Shown: positions 27,081-34,494 of the stretch, piece by piece | How the letters are laid out: each line of letters begins with the position of its first letter | Position numbering within the stretch: position 1 is the first letter of the stretch | Assembly (NCBI RefSeq): GCF_001514305.1 | Contig: NZ_KQ949083.1 | Span: forward strand, 24,624-88,623 | Reading direction: 5' to 3' | From: Streptomyces dysideae | GTDB taxonomy: Bacteria > Actinomycetota > Actinomycetes > Streptomycetales > Streptomycetaceae | DNA length: 64,000 nucleotides | The notes under the pieces: generated by a model | Told to the model about the DNA's origin: nothing | The model's input: only the letters and a program-made list of their open reading frames with translations | The model's database searches: none | Made by a program: the position numbers and the translations under genes

Positions 27081-28103
27081 TCACTGTTGTGACGCCGGTC
27101 CGCCCCGAAACGTTCGCGGGGTGCGGTTGCCGTCCGGTCCGTAGCCGAAGCGGATCAGCAGTTGCGGGTGGCACCGCTGCCGTCTGGGGCCGCGCGCCGC
27201 CATCCGCAGGTCCGGCCATTCCATGGCCTGGTGCAGCATCGAGGTGCGCACCCCGTGGGCGGTGGCGGTGAGGAGCACACGCTGGAGGGCCTGGCCGGCC
27301 CGCAGCCAGTCCTCCCGCCTGTCATACGCCGTCCACAACAGCGCCACCTGCGCATGCCGTTCGAACGGCAGGGCAGGCCGCCGCAGCACGCCGGCCCGGC
27401 CGGTGAAGTCCCGCATGGGCATCCGTCCGGCCGCGTCCGGCGGGCCGAGGGCGGTGACCGGAATGCCGTAGCCGGTGCCGGTCCCGGGGGCGGTGATCCA
27501 GGCGCGGGTCTCGGCCGTGCGGGCCGGATGGGCGTGGGTGCGGGCCTCGGCCACGGCGGTCAGGCGCAGCAGCCGCCGGGTCGCGCTGTAGTCCGGTACG
27601 TACAGCCGCGCGCCCTCGGCGTACGCGGCCGCGGTCAGCTCCGCCACGACCGGCTCGGGCACCGGCCTCCCGGTGAACGGCATCCGGCTCGTGTGCCGCC
27701 GGGCGACGGCGCGGTACAGGTCCGGTTCCGGAGACGGCGGCAGGTCGGCCCCGCGTGCCGGGCGGACGGTGGCCAGCACCTCGGGGCGGGCCGGATCCGG
27801 CAGCAGCCGTACCTCCGCGCGCCGGGCCAGATGCGCGGCGGCGATGCGGAGGTTGAACACCGCCGCTCCCACCGACAGATGCTGCGCCCGGCCCAGCGGA
27901 TCGGCCAGCGGCACGGACCGCTCCGGCACCGCGTGCACCTCCAGCACCTGCCGTTGCGGATCCGCCCGGAAGTGCCAGGGCTGGGTGTTGTGGAGGGACG
28001 GGGCCGCCACGGCCGCCGCCAGCAGCGTCTCCAGGCCAGCCGCGTCCAGGTCGGTCAGACGCACGGGCCCCTCCTCCTCGACGGTCGTTCGGTCGCCGGT
28101 CAT
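27081..28103 (-). CDS. Acg-family nitroreductase-like FMN protein
   Basis: This 340-residue protein belongs to the actinobacterial Acg family of degenerate nitroreductases, which bind FMN and are induced under low oxygen in mycobacteria. Signs are AAAVAAPSLHNTQPWHFRAD near the start, GRAQHLSVGAAVFNLRIAAA, YRAVARRHTSRMPFTGRPVP and the C-terminal RFGYGPDGNRTPR. Acg proteins are thought to sequester flavin or detoxify rather than reduce nitro groups. Its ATG overlaps the stop of the upstream membrane-protein gene (ATGA), making it the last gene of a four-gene minus-strand operon. Confidence 0.85.
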   Translation of the reverse strand: MTGDRTTVEEEGPVRLTDLDAAGLETLLAAAVAAPSLHNTQPWHFRADPQRQVLEVHAVPERSVPLADPLGRAQHLSVGAAVFNLRIAAAHLARRAEVRLLPDPARPEVLATVRPARGADLPPSPEPDLYRAVARRHTSRMPFTGRPVPEPVVAELTAAAYAEGARLYVPDYSATRRLLRLTAVAEARTHAHPARTAETRAWITAPGTGTGYGIPVTALGPPDAAGRMPMRDFTGRAGVLRRPALPFERHAQVALLWTAYDRREDWLRAGQALQRVLLTATAHGVRTSMLHQAMEWPDLRMAARGPRRQRCHPQLLIRFGYGPDGNRTPRTFRGGPASQQ

Positions 28104-28546
28104 GTGGCGGGCAGCGCGGTCGCGAGCAGGACGACGCCCAGGGAGCCGACCAGGGAGCCGACGGCCAGGATCCGGGCCAGGTCCGGGCGGCCCCTGGAGT
28201 AGGCGACGCCGTGTCCGGCGGCGGCCAGCATCACCGCGGTGAACAGGGCGAGTTTGGCCGCCAGGGTGCGACCGTAGCCGGGGTCGGCGAGCGAGGCCCA
28301 GGTGACGCCCTTGTGCCAGGCGATGGCCCAGCCGGTGCCCAGCTGCACCGGCAGGAACACCGCCCCGGTCAGCAGCCCGAACCGACGGCCGGCGGCGGCG
28401 GTGAAGCGGTCCTTGGCCTCGGGCGTCAGCAGCCGGCGGGCCAGCGGCAGGATCACCAGGGTCAGCGCCAACTGACCGCCCACCCACAGCGCGGCACCGG
28501 CGACATGCGCGAACCGCACCAGAGACCACAGTCCTACGGTGTCCAC
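28100..28546 (-). CDS. CopD-like integral membrane protein
   Basis: This 148-residue protein has four hydrophobic helices: SLVRFAHVAGAALWVGGQLA, FGLLTGAVFLPVQLGTGW, LAAKLALFTAVMLAAAGHGV and ILAVGSLVGSLGVVLLATA. The His in the first helix (RFAHVAGAALWVGG) and the His in AGHGVAYSRG are typical of CopD/DUF2269-type haem or copper membrane proteins. The start overlaps the stop of the copper-oxidase gene by one base and the stop overlaps the Acg gene. Tight coupling suggests it works with the copper protein, perhaps in electron transfer or copper handling. Confidence 0.7.
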   Translation of the reverse strand: MDTVGLWSLVRFAHVAGAALWVGGQLALTLVILPLARRLLTPEAKDRFTAAAGRRFGLLTGAVFLPVQLGTGWAIAWHKGVTWASLADPGYGRTLAAKLALFTAVMLAAAGHGVAYSRGRPDLARILAVGSLVGSLGVVLLATALPAT

Positions 28547-31143
28547 TACCGGCTCACCTCCACGACGCCGTGCGCCCCGGCCTCGGCGTGCCGCATGTCG
28601 TGGTCGACGAAGGAGTAGTGGCCTGCCTCCGGGAACGTCGTCTCGACGAACCCGCCCTGCGCCGGCGCCAGGTCGAGGACCTGCGAGCCCCCTGCATCGC
28701 CGGGCTTCAGCAGAGAGGAGCCCTCCTTGTACACCGTGTCGAAGACGGTCCCGACGACGTGGAAGGCGACGCCGTCGCCCGGCCCGGCGGCCACCACCCA
28801 GAAGCGGGCCCGCTCACCGGCCCGCGCTTTCAGCGGTCGCTGGGCGTACTGGGCGGCGATCCCGTTGAACGCCCAGGCGTCCGGGGTGCCTCGGCGCATC
28901 TTCGCCACCTGGGCCGCGCTGCCCGGCGTACCGAGATACAGCTCCGACGAGACGAGTACGTACTCGCGGTCCACCTTCTGCAGCCCGGGCGGGTCGATGA
29001 CGACCGCGCCGTACATGCCGTTGCCGATGTGCTGGAGCATCGGTGCGGTGCTGCAGTGGTACAGCCAGGCTCCGGCCTTCTCGGCGCGGAACCGGTAGAC
29101 CAGCCGCTCGCCGGGCTGGATGGTGCGCATGGGCCGGTCGGGGGCGAGGGATCCGGCGTGGAAGTCGATGCCGTGGCCCATGTCGTGGTCGTCGTTGACG
29201 AGGGTGACCTCGAAGACGTCGCCGACCTTTCCGCGCAGGGTGGGGCCGGGCGCGCTGCCGCCGAAGGTCCACATCTGCTGTCTCACGCCCGGGGCCACCT
29301 CGACCTCGGTGTGGGCGGCGCGCAGTTCGACCTTGTGCACCGTCTCGCCGGGCGCCGGGGCCAGGGCGGCGTCGCGCGGCTGCCAGCCGGTGGAGAAGTC
29401 GGCGGCGAGGTCCGGGCCGTCGGCGTCGGTGGCGGCGGTCGTGGAGTGGCCGTCGTGCGCGTCGGTGCCGCCGGTGACGGCGATGTCCAGGGTCATCCCG
29501 GCCGCCCGGTGGCCCGGCAGGGTGCACCACGCCTCGCGGTTCCCGGTGATCCGCCCGACGTCGAGTACGTGGGTGCGGCCCTTGGCGAGCAGCGGGGTGG
29601 CGGGGCCGTCCTCGACCTTGAGGTCGTGGCGCTGGGCGTCGGCGTTGGTGACCTTCAGGCGCAGTGCGGTGCCCGCGGCGACCTCGATGCGGGCGGGGCG
29701 GACGCGCATGCCGGACAGGGTGACGACGACGGTACGGGTCGCGGTGGCGGCCCCGCCGCCCGGTCCGGCGGCGACGGTGGGACCGTCGTCCGTGGACCCG
29801 CCGCTGTTGGCCACGAGCACGGCCAGCACGGTCAGGACGACGCCCGCGGCGGTGCCCCACAGCGCCGGGCGGGACCGGCCTTCCCGGACGGGACGCCGGG
29901 CACCCCGGACGAGTACGGCGGCCACCAGACCGAGGAAGGCCACCCCGGCCGCGGCGGCCAGCAGCGTACCCGCGGTCCTGGCCGGTGCGGGCAGGGGCAG
30001 CGCCGACAGGGCTACGCCGAGGTTGAGCGCCCCGAGCCGCACCGGCCACCCCCGTTCCAGCACCGCCCGCAGCGCGGCCCGCTCCTTCGGCCCGCTGCCG
30101 AGCACGATGGGCAGCAGATAGGTGAGTGCCCCCACCAGGACCTGCGCGACGAACCCGACGAGCAGGAGCGGCACCAGGGACCCGACACCGTCCGCCGCGG
30201 CGGCGAGGTCCCGGCCGGCCAGCAGCGCCAGATCCGCCACCAAGCCCACCACCAGCCAGCCCACCGCAGCGCCCAGCATCCAGGCGGCCGCCGCGGAGAC
30301 CGGGCGCCGCTGTCGCACCGTACGGGCGAACAGCACGCTCGCGACGGTCACCCCGGCCGTGTAGCAGCCGACACCTGCCACGGCCGCCCCACGCCAGCCG
30401 CCTGCCGCCCCCGCGACCGAGGTCAGCAGGCCGCCCCCGGTCAGCGCCAGCACCCAGCGCGCCACCCTGGTGGTGCGCTCGGCCATCCGGACGCCCAGCA
30501 CGGTGGGCCACAGCATGAACAGCGTGCCCAGCACGGGCAGCCCGATCCAGCCGAGCAGGGTGACGTGCACATGGGCCAGCCGCAGCCCGGCGTAGTGCTG
30601 CGGGCCGGCCTTGCCCGTCGCCAGCAGCCAGCCCAGCACCGCACCGGCGATCAGCCCGGCCGCGGCGGCCCGGTAGAAACCGACGACGGGAGCGAGCCGC
30701 CCGCCCAGCGCGCCCCGGCCCATCCGGACCAGCACCACCAGGTGCGCGCCGATCGCGGTGACCAGCAGCGCGCACCCGGCGCCGGTCAGGAGCGGCAGGT
30801 CCGCCCACACCCCGGCGAGCACCCCCGCGGCTCCGGCATTGACGCCGGCCAGCCGGGCGTCGCTCCACCGCCGGTCGGGTGGGGCGGCATGCAGCAGGGC
30901 GACGGCGAAGTGCTCGCTCCACACCACGATCGCGGTGGTCGCGGCGCCGAGCAGGAACAGGTGGATCGCCAGCCAGCGGGCCACCGGCAGCGTCTGCTGG
31001 GCGCTCGCCGCCAGCAGCGCGAGAACCGCCCAGCCGGCGACCAGGATGTGGGCGGTCAGGTGCCGGCCGCGCAGCCCGGAGGCCTTGAACCTGCTGGGCG
31101 GGCGGCCGCTCCCGGCGGCCGGGTCATCGTTCTTGCCGAACAC
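28546..31143 (-). CDS. membrane-anchored multicopper protein, nitrite-reductase-like (TM domain + cupredoxin + CuNIR)
   Basis: This 865-residue protein has three parts. Residues 30-460 hold about twelve transmembrane helices. Residues 470-560 form a cupredoxin with type-1 copper ligands (AQRHDL, AWCTLPGHRAAGM). Residues 575-865 form a two-domain multicopper module like NirK. The NirK ligand pattern is present: HGIDFHAG, WLYHCSTAPMLQHIGNGM with the type-1 His/Cys/His/Met set, and a later His in VAFHVVGTVF for the type-2 site. It could reduce nitrite or oxidise another substrate outside the membrane; the reaction is not proved. The start lies inside the end of the radical SAM gene (20-bp overlap). 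Confidence 0.82.
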   Translation of the reverse strand: MFGKNDDPAAGSGRPPSRFKASGLRGRHLTAHILVAGWAVLALLAASAQQTLPVARWLAIHLFLLGAATTAIVVWSEHFAVALLHAAPPDRRWSDARLAGVNAGAAGVLAGVWADLPLLTGAGCALLVTAIGAHLVVLVRMGRGALGGRLAPVVGFYRAAAAGLIAGAVLGWLLATGKAGPQHYAGLRLAHVHVTLLGWIGLPVLGTLFMLWPTVLGVRMAERTTRVARWVLALTGGGLLTSVAGAAGGWRGAAVAGVGCYTAGVTVASVLFARTVRQRRPVSAAAAWMLGAAVGWLVVGLVADLALLAGRDLAAAADGVGSLVPLLLVGFVAQVLVGALTYLLPIVLGSGPKERAALRAVLERGWPVRLGALNLGVALSALPLPAPARTAGTLLAAAAGVAFLGLVAAVLVRGARRPVREGRSRPALWGTAAGVVLTVLAVLVANSGGSTDDGPTVAAGPGGGAATATRTVVVTLSGMRVRPARIEVAAGTALRLKVTNADAQRHDLKVEDGPATPLLAKGRTHVLDVGRITGNREAWCTLPGHRAAGMTLDIAVTGGTDAHDGHSTTAATDADGPDLAADFSTGWQPRDAALAPAPGETVHKVELRAAHTEVEVAPGVRQQMWTFGGSAPGPTLRGKVGDVFEVTLVNDDHDMGHGIDFHAGSLAPDRPMRTIQPGERLVYRFRAEKAGAWLYHCSTAPMLQHIGNGMYGAVVIDPPGLQKVDREYVLVSSELYLGTPGSAAQVAKMRRGTPDAWAFNGIAAQYAQRPLKARAGERARFWVVAAGPGDGVAFHVVGTVFDTVYKEGSSLLKPGDAGGSQVLDLAPAQGGFVETTFPEAGHYSFVDHDMRHAEAGAHGVVEVSR

Positions 31144-32395
31144 GTTGCTCCTTGCCGCCCGGGGCGGCGGTCGGACCGGGACGAACGGGCGGCTCCGCGG
31201 TGGCGCCGCCGGACAGCAGTACGGCCAGTTCCCGCCGGTGCGGGAAGGAGCCGGGGACGTAGCCGCACCACGGCTCCTCGGCGTACGGGTCGCCGGTGAC
31301 GCCGTACGCGCGCGACCGTGAACCGCCGCAGACCCGGCGGAACTCGCACCGCCCGCACCGGCCGCCCAGCCGGTCGGCGTCCCGCAGCCCGGTGAACAGC
31401 TCCGAGGCGCGGTAGATCTCCGTCAGCGGCGTCTCCCGGACGTTCCCGGCGGCCAGTGGCAGGAATCCGCTGGGGTGCACGGTGCCGGTGTGCGAGACGA
31501 AGACGAAGCCGCGCCCCGCGTTGACGTCCAGCGGCGGCCGCCGCACCCGGCGCACTCCGGCGTCCAGGCCCAACTCGGCGGCGCGCTCGCGCAGTTGCTC
31601 GTACAACGGCCCGAGCCCCAGCACCGCCACATGGTCGTCACCGGTGTCCGCGAGGACCCGGCGCTGCAGGGCGACCCGGCGGAAGTGGTGGGCCTCGGTG
31701 GTCTTGGCGGGCACGGTCAGGCCCACGTCGTACACGAAGTTGAGCACGTCCTCCACCTCGCCCGGCGTCAGCGCGCCGAGGGTGCGGCCGCGTCCCGTGG
31801 GCACCAGGAAGAAGGCGCTCCACAGCATCGCCCCGTGCTCGGCGACGAGACGGACGACGTCGGGGAGGTCGTGCAGGTTGTGCCGGGCGACGGTGGTGTT
31901 GATCTGCACCTTCATCCCGAGGGCGCGGGCGGTGTCCCAGGCGTCCAGGGTCCAGTGGAACACCCCGGGCACACCGCGGAAGGCGTCGTGCAGTTCGGCG
32001 GTGGACCCGTCGAGGCTGAGCGAGAGCCCGGCCGCGCCGGCGGCGTGCAGCTCCCGCAGCCGCTCCTCGGTGAGCGTCGGTGTGCCGGACGGGGAGACCG
32101 CGACCCGCACGCCGACCCGACGGCCGTGCGAGACGAGATCCGTCAGATCGGGACGCTGGAACGGGTCACCGCCGGTGATCACGAACAGCGGCGCGGGCTG
32201 CCCGAAGGCGGCCACCTGATCCAGCAGGTCCCGTGCGGCGGCCGTGTCCAGCTCCCGCGGGTCCCGGTCCGGCACGGCCTCGGCACGGCAGTGGTGGCAG
32301 GCCAGCGGGCAGGCCCGGGTGGACTCCCAGATGACGATGAACGGCCGCTCCGCCACGTCGTGACGCTGTCGGCGGATGGCGCGGGCGGTGCTCAC
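31124..32395 (-). CDS. radical SAM/SPASM protein (TIGR04053-like)
   Basis: This 423-residue protein has the radical SAM cluster motif CPLACHHC in IWESTRACPLACHHCRAEAV, the SAM-binding FVITGGDPFQRPDL and LSLSLDGSTAELHDAFRGV. A C-terminal SPASM-like Cys cluster follows (RCGRCEFRRVCGGSRSRAYG, later EEPWCGY) and would hold an auxiliary Fe-S centre. Such proteins modify peptides or tetrapyrroles. Being first in an operon with a copper oxidase and a nitroreductase suggests cofactor maturation, but this is inference. The GTG at 32,395 has a GGGGAGG site. A longer ORF to 32,503 has no family support. Confidence 0.85.
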   Translation of the reverse strand: MSTARAIRRQRHDVAERPFIVIWESTRACPLACHHCRAEAVPDRDPRELDTAAARDLLDQVAAFGQPAPLFVITGGDPFQRPDLTDLVSHGRRVGVRVAVSPSGTPTLTEERLRELHAAGAAGLSLSLDGSTAELHDAFRGVPGVFHWTLDAWDTARALGMKVQINTTVARHNLHDLPDVVRLVAEHGAMLWSAFFLVPTGRGRTLGALTPGEVEDVLNFVYDVGLTVPAKTTEAHHFRRVALQRRVLADTGDDHVAVLGLGPLYEQLRERAAELGLDAGVRRVRRPPLDVNAGRGFVFVSHTGTVHPSGFLPLAAGNVRETPLTEIYRASELFTGLRDADRLGGRCGRCEFRRVCGGSRSRAYGVTGDPYAEEPWCGYVPGSFPHRRELAVLLSGGATAEPPVRPGPTAAPGGKEQRVRQER

Positions 32396-32652
32396 CGGTG
32401 GGGCCTCCCCGTCGTGCTGCGGCGGTGTCCGGCCGCCCGGGAGCCAGGGCAGACGATTCGGGCGGCCGGACGGTGACCGGCCCGGACCGTGCGCGCCGCC
32501 CACCGCGAGCGACAGCGATGGGCTCGGCCGTGAGAGCGGTCGATGCGGTCGAGGTGGTCAGGGCGGTCGTGCAAGGGAGAACCTCCGGATCGGTCGGCGC
32601 CAGCATCCGCCGTCGCAGGGGGACGGCGCGGCGGCCGAAGTTCCTCCGGGAC

Positions 32653-32667
32653 GGGACCAACGGTCCC
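32653..32667. promoter_or_regulatory. DosR/OsdR-box-like palindrome
   Basis: GGGACCAACGGTCCC has the GGGAC...GTCCC half-sites of DosR/DevR boxes, with a five-base rather than four-base centre. It lies 258 bp upstream of the radical SAM start and 150 bp upstream of the methyltransferase. Confidence 0.45.
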
Positions 32668-32764
32668 TTTTCCTGCGCGACGGGAATCGGGGCGTCCGCT
32701 GTGACCGGCCCACGGGTCCTTCGAGTCGGGACGTTCGGCCCCGGACACCCCCGGCCCGGCATAG

Positions 32765-32778
32765 TTAGGTTTACCTAA
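32765..32778. promoter_or_regulatory. 14-bp palindrome at the methyltransferase promoter
   Basis: TTAGGTTTACCTAA is a perfect inverted repeat inside a looser GGCAT...ATGCC dyad. The arms equal those of DmdR/IdeR iron boxes, but the centre is shorter, so the regulator is uncertain. Confidence 0.4.
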
Positions 32779-32817
32779 GTAATGCCGAGGCGCGCAGCCA
32801 GAGAGCGAGGCACGAGC

Positions 32818-33696
32818 ATGGCGGCCACAGACCATGACCAGCCGCACCAGAACGACACACCACTGCCCGGCGACGGGCTGGACGCCGCCCAGATGCCAGG
32901 CCACTGGCTGCTGGCACGGCTGGGAAAGCGGGTCCTGCGGCCCGGCGGCGTGGAACTGACCCGGTGGATGCTGGACACCCTGGAACTCCGCCCGGACGAC
33001 CGGGTGGTGGAGCTGGCCGCCGGACTGGGCGCCACCGCCCGGCTGGCTCTCGCCCGCCGTCCGGCCGTCTACACCGCCGTCGACCGCGACGGCGCGGCCG
33101 TGACCCACCTCGGCGCCCTCGCCGGCCCCGGCCGGACCGAGGTGCGTGCCGTGCGGGCCGACGCCGCGGACACCGGCCTGCCGGACGGCAGCGCCACCGT
33201 CGTGTACGGGGAGGCGATGCTGACCATGCAGCCGGATCCCGCCAAGCGGCGCATCGTACGCGAGGCACACCGGCTGCTGGCCGGCTCCTCGGGCCGGTAC
33301 GCCGTCCACGAACTGTGCCTGCTGCCCGACGGCCTCGACCCCGAGCTCGCCGACCGGATCACCGCGGACCTCCGGGACGCCATCCACGTCGGCGTCCGCC
33401 CCCTCACCCCGGCCGACTGGAGTGAACTCCTCGCCGAGGAGGGCTTCACCGTCACCGCCCGGAAAACCGCGCCGATGGCGCTGCTGGAGCCGCGCCGACT
33501 GGTCGCCGACGAGGGGCTCGTCCGCGCCCTGGGTATCGGCGGACGGGTGCTGAGGGACCTGGCCGCCCGGCGCCGCGTCCTGGAGATGCGCCGCGTCTTC
33601 CGCCACCACCAGGCCCACCTGGGCGCCGTCGCCCTGATCGCCACCCCCGTCCGCCGTTCCCCCGATAAGGAGGCACCCACATGCCCGCCACAGTGA
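32818..33696 (+). CDS. class I SAM-dependent methyltransferase
   Basis: This 292-residue Rossmann-fold methyltransferase has motif I DRVVELAAGLGATARLAL, an acidic motif II in VYTAVDRDGAAV, GLPDGSATVVYGEAMLTMQP in the motif IV region, and a helix EPRRLVADEGLVRAL. The small-molecule or arsenite-type methyltransferase superfamily fits, but the acceptor is unknown. Starts at 32,782 (which would be nearly leaderless, right after a palindrome) and 32,818 (after GAGCGAGGCACG) are both possible. Its stop lies past the start of the cupin gene, so the two are coupled. It is divergent from the radical SAM operon and shares its regulatory region. Confidence 0.78.
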   Translation: MAATDHDQPHQNDTPLPGDGLDAAQMPGHWLLARLGKRVLRPGGVELTRWMLDTLELRPDDRVVELAAGLGATARLALARRPAVYTAVDRDGAAVTHLGALAGPGRTEVRAVRADAADTGLPDGSATVVYGEAMLTMQPDPAKRRIVREAHRLLAGSSGRYAVHELCLLPDGLDPELADRITADLRDAIHVGVRPLTPADWSELLAEEGFTVTARKTAPMALLEPRRLVADEGLVRALGIGGRVLRDLAARRRVLEMRRVFRHHQAHLGAVALIATPVRRSPDKEAPTCPPQ

Positions 33697-33992
33697 TCAC
33701 CGACCTCGCCACCGTGCTGCCGCTGCCCGAGGACGGCACCCTCAGCCGTGTCCTGTACCGCGACGACCGCCTGCGCGTGGTCGGCTTCGCCTTCTCCACG
33801 GGCCAGGAGCTGACCGAGCACACCTCGGCCCTGCCCGTGGTCATCCAGGTCGTGCGGGGCCACCTGGAACTCGTCCTGGGCGAGGAGAAGACCGAGGCCA
33901 CGCCCGGCAGCTGGGTCCATCTGCCGGCCCGGCTCCCGCACACCGTGCGCGCCACCGAACCGACCCTCATGCTCCTCACGATGATCAGCTGA
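33681..33992 (+). CDS. small cupin domain protein
   Basis: This 103-residue single-domain beta-barrel protein has cupin motif 1 (GQELTEHTSALPVVIQVVRG, though the usual second His is missing) and motif 2 (PGSWVHLPARLPHTVRA). The motif-2 His residues and Glu could bind a metal. It starts at an ATG after AAGGAGGCACCCAC, 16 bp before the methyltransferase stop. Small cupins like this occur with low-oxygen and dormancy genes in Streptomyces. The reaction, if any, is unknown. Confidence 0.75.
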   Translation: MPATVITDLATVLPLPEDGTLSRVLYRDDRLRVVGFAFSTGQELTEHTSALPVVIQVVRGHLELVLGEEKTEATPGSWVHLPARLPHTVRATEPTLMLLTMIS

Positions 33993-33993
33993 G

Positions 33994-34066
33994 CAATCGC
34001 TGAGACAACCGTCTGACCAATCGCTGAATTGCAAAATTTCGCAATTGGTTAGATGCTGAGTTGACA
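33994..34066. promoter_or_regulatory. operator/promoter region of the first ArsR gene
   Basis: Two direct copies of CAATCGCTGA (33,994 and 34,018) are followed by an AT-rich dyad ATTGCAAAATTTCGCAAT (34,028-34,045) and a TTGACA hexamer at 34,061. AT-rich dyads of this kind are typical ArsR operators, so self-regulation is likely. Confidence 0.5.
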
Positions 34067-34155
34067 GCGCCCGCAGATCCGACAGTCGCGGGCGCAGCAC
34101 CTCCCCACCCGGGGAGGCCCGGGCAACCGGGGCAGCTCGGAAGAACGAGGAACCC

Positions 34156-34494
34156 GTGTCCGTACCGCTGTACCAGGCCAAGGCCGAGTTCTTCCGCATG
34201 CTGGGCCACCCCGTCCGCATACGCGTCCTGGAGCTCCTCCAGGACGGCCCCACCCCGGTACGCGACCTGCTCGCCGCGATCGAGGTCGAACCCTCCGCCC
34301 TCTCCCAGCAGCTCGCGGTGCTGCGCCGCTCCGGCATCGTCACCTCCCAGCGCGAGGGCTCGACGGTGGTCTACGAACTCGCGGGCGGCGACGTCGCCGA
34401 CCTGATGCGCGCCGCGCGCCGGATCCTCACCGAGATGCTCACCGGACGGCACGAACTGCTGGCCGAACTGCGGGGAGCCGAGGTCACCCCGTGA
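34156..34494 (+). CDS. ArsR-family transcriptional regulator (first paralogue)
   Basis: This 112-residue winged-helix repressor starts with GTG after an AACGAGGAACCC site. The HTH runs through AEFFRMLGHPVRIRVLELL and PSALSQQLAVLRRSGIVTSQ to the wing REGSTVVYEL. The ELCVCDL-type metal site of classical ArsR is replaced by PTPVRDLL, so it probably does not sense metals through that helix. Its stop overlaps the SulP start (TGATG). A close paralogue follows the operon at 37,577, so the transporter block is bracketed by two related regulators. Confidence 0.85.
   Translation: MSVPLYQAKAEFFRMLGHPVRIRVLELLQDGPTPVRDLLAAIEVEPSALSQQLAVLRRSGIVTSQREGSTVVYELAGGDVADLMRAARRILTEMLTGRHELLAELRGAEVTP

Larger units (their letters stand above)
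32396..32781. other. divergent promoter region of the radical SAM and methyltransferase operons
   Basis: Nearly 390 bp without a supported gene. It carries two palindromes listed separately: GGGACCAACGGTCCC at 32,653 and TTAGGTTTACCTAA near 32,765. A weaker GGGAC-GTTCG-GCCCC element lies at 32,728-32,742. Confidence 0.6.

Noticed and set aside
32398..32778. 126-codon plus-strand frame over the divergent promoter region
   Set aside because: It contains the palindromic sites, has a low-complexity translation and is antisense to the radical SAM leader.
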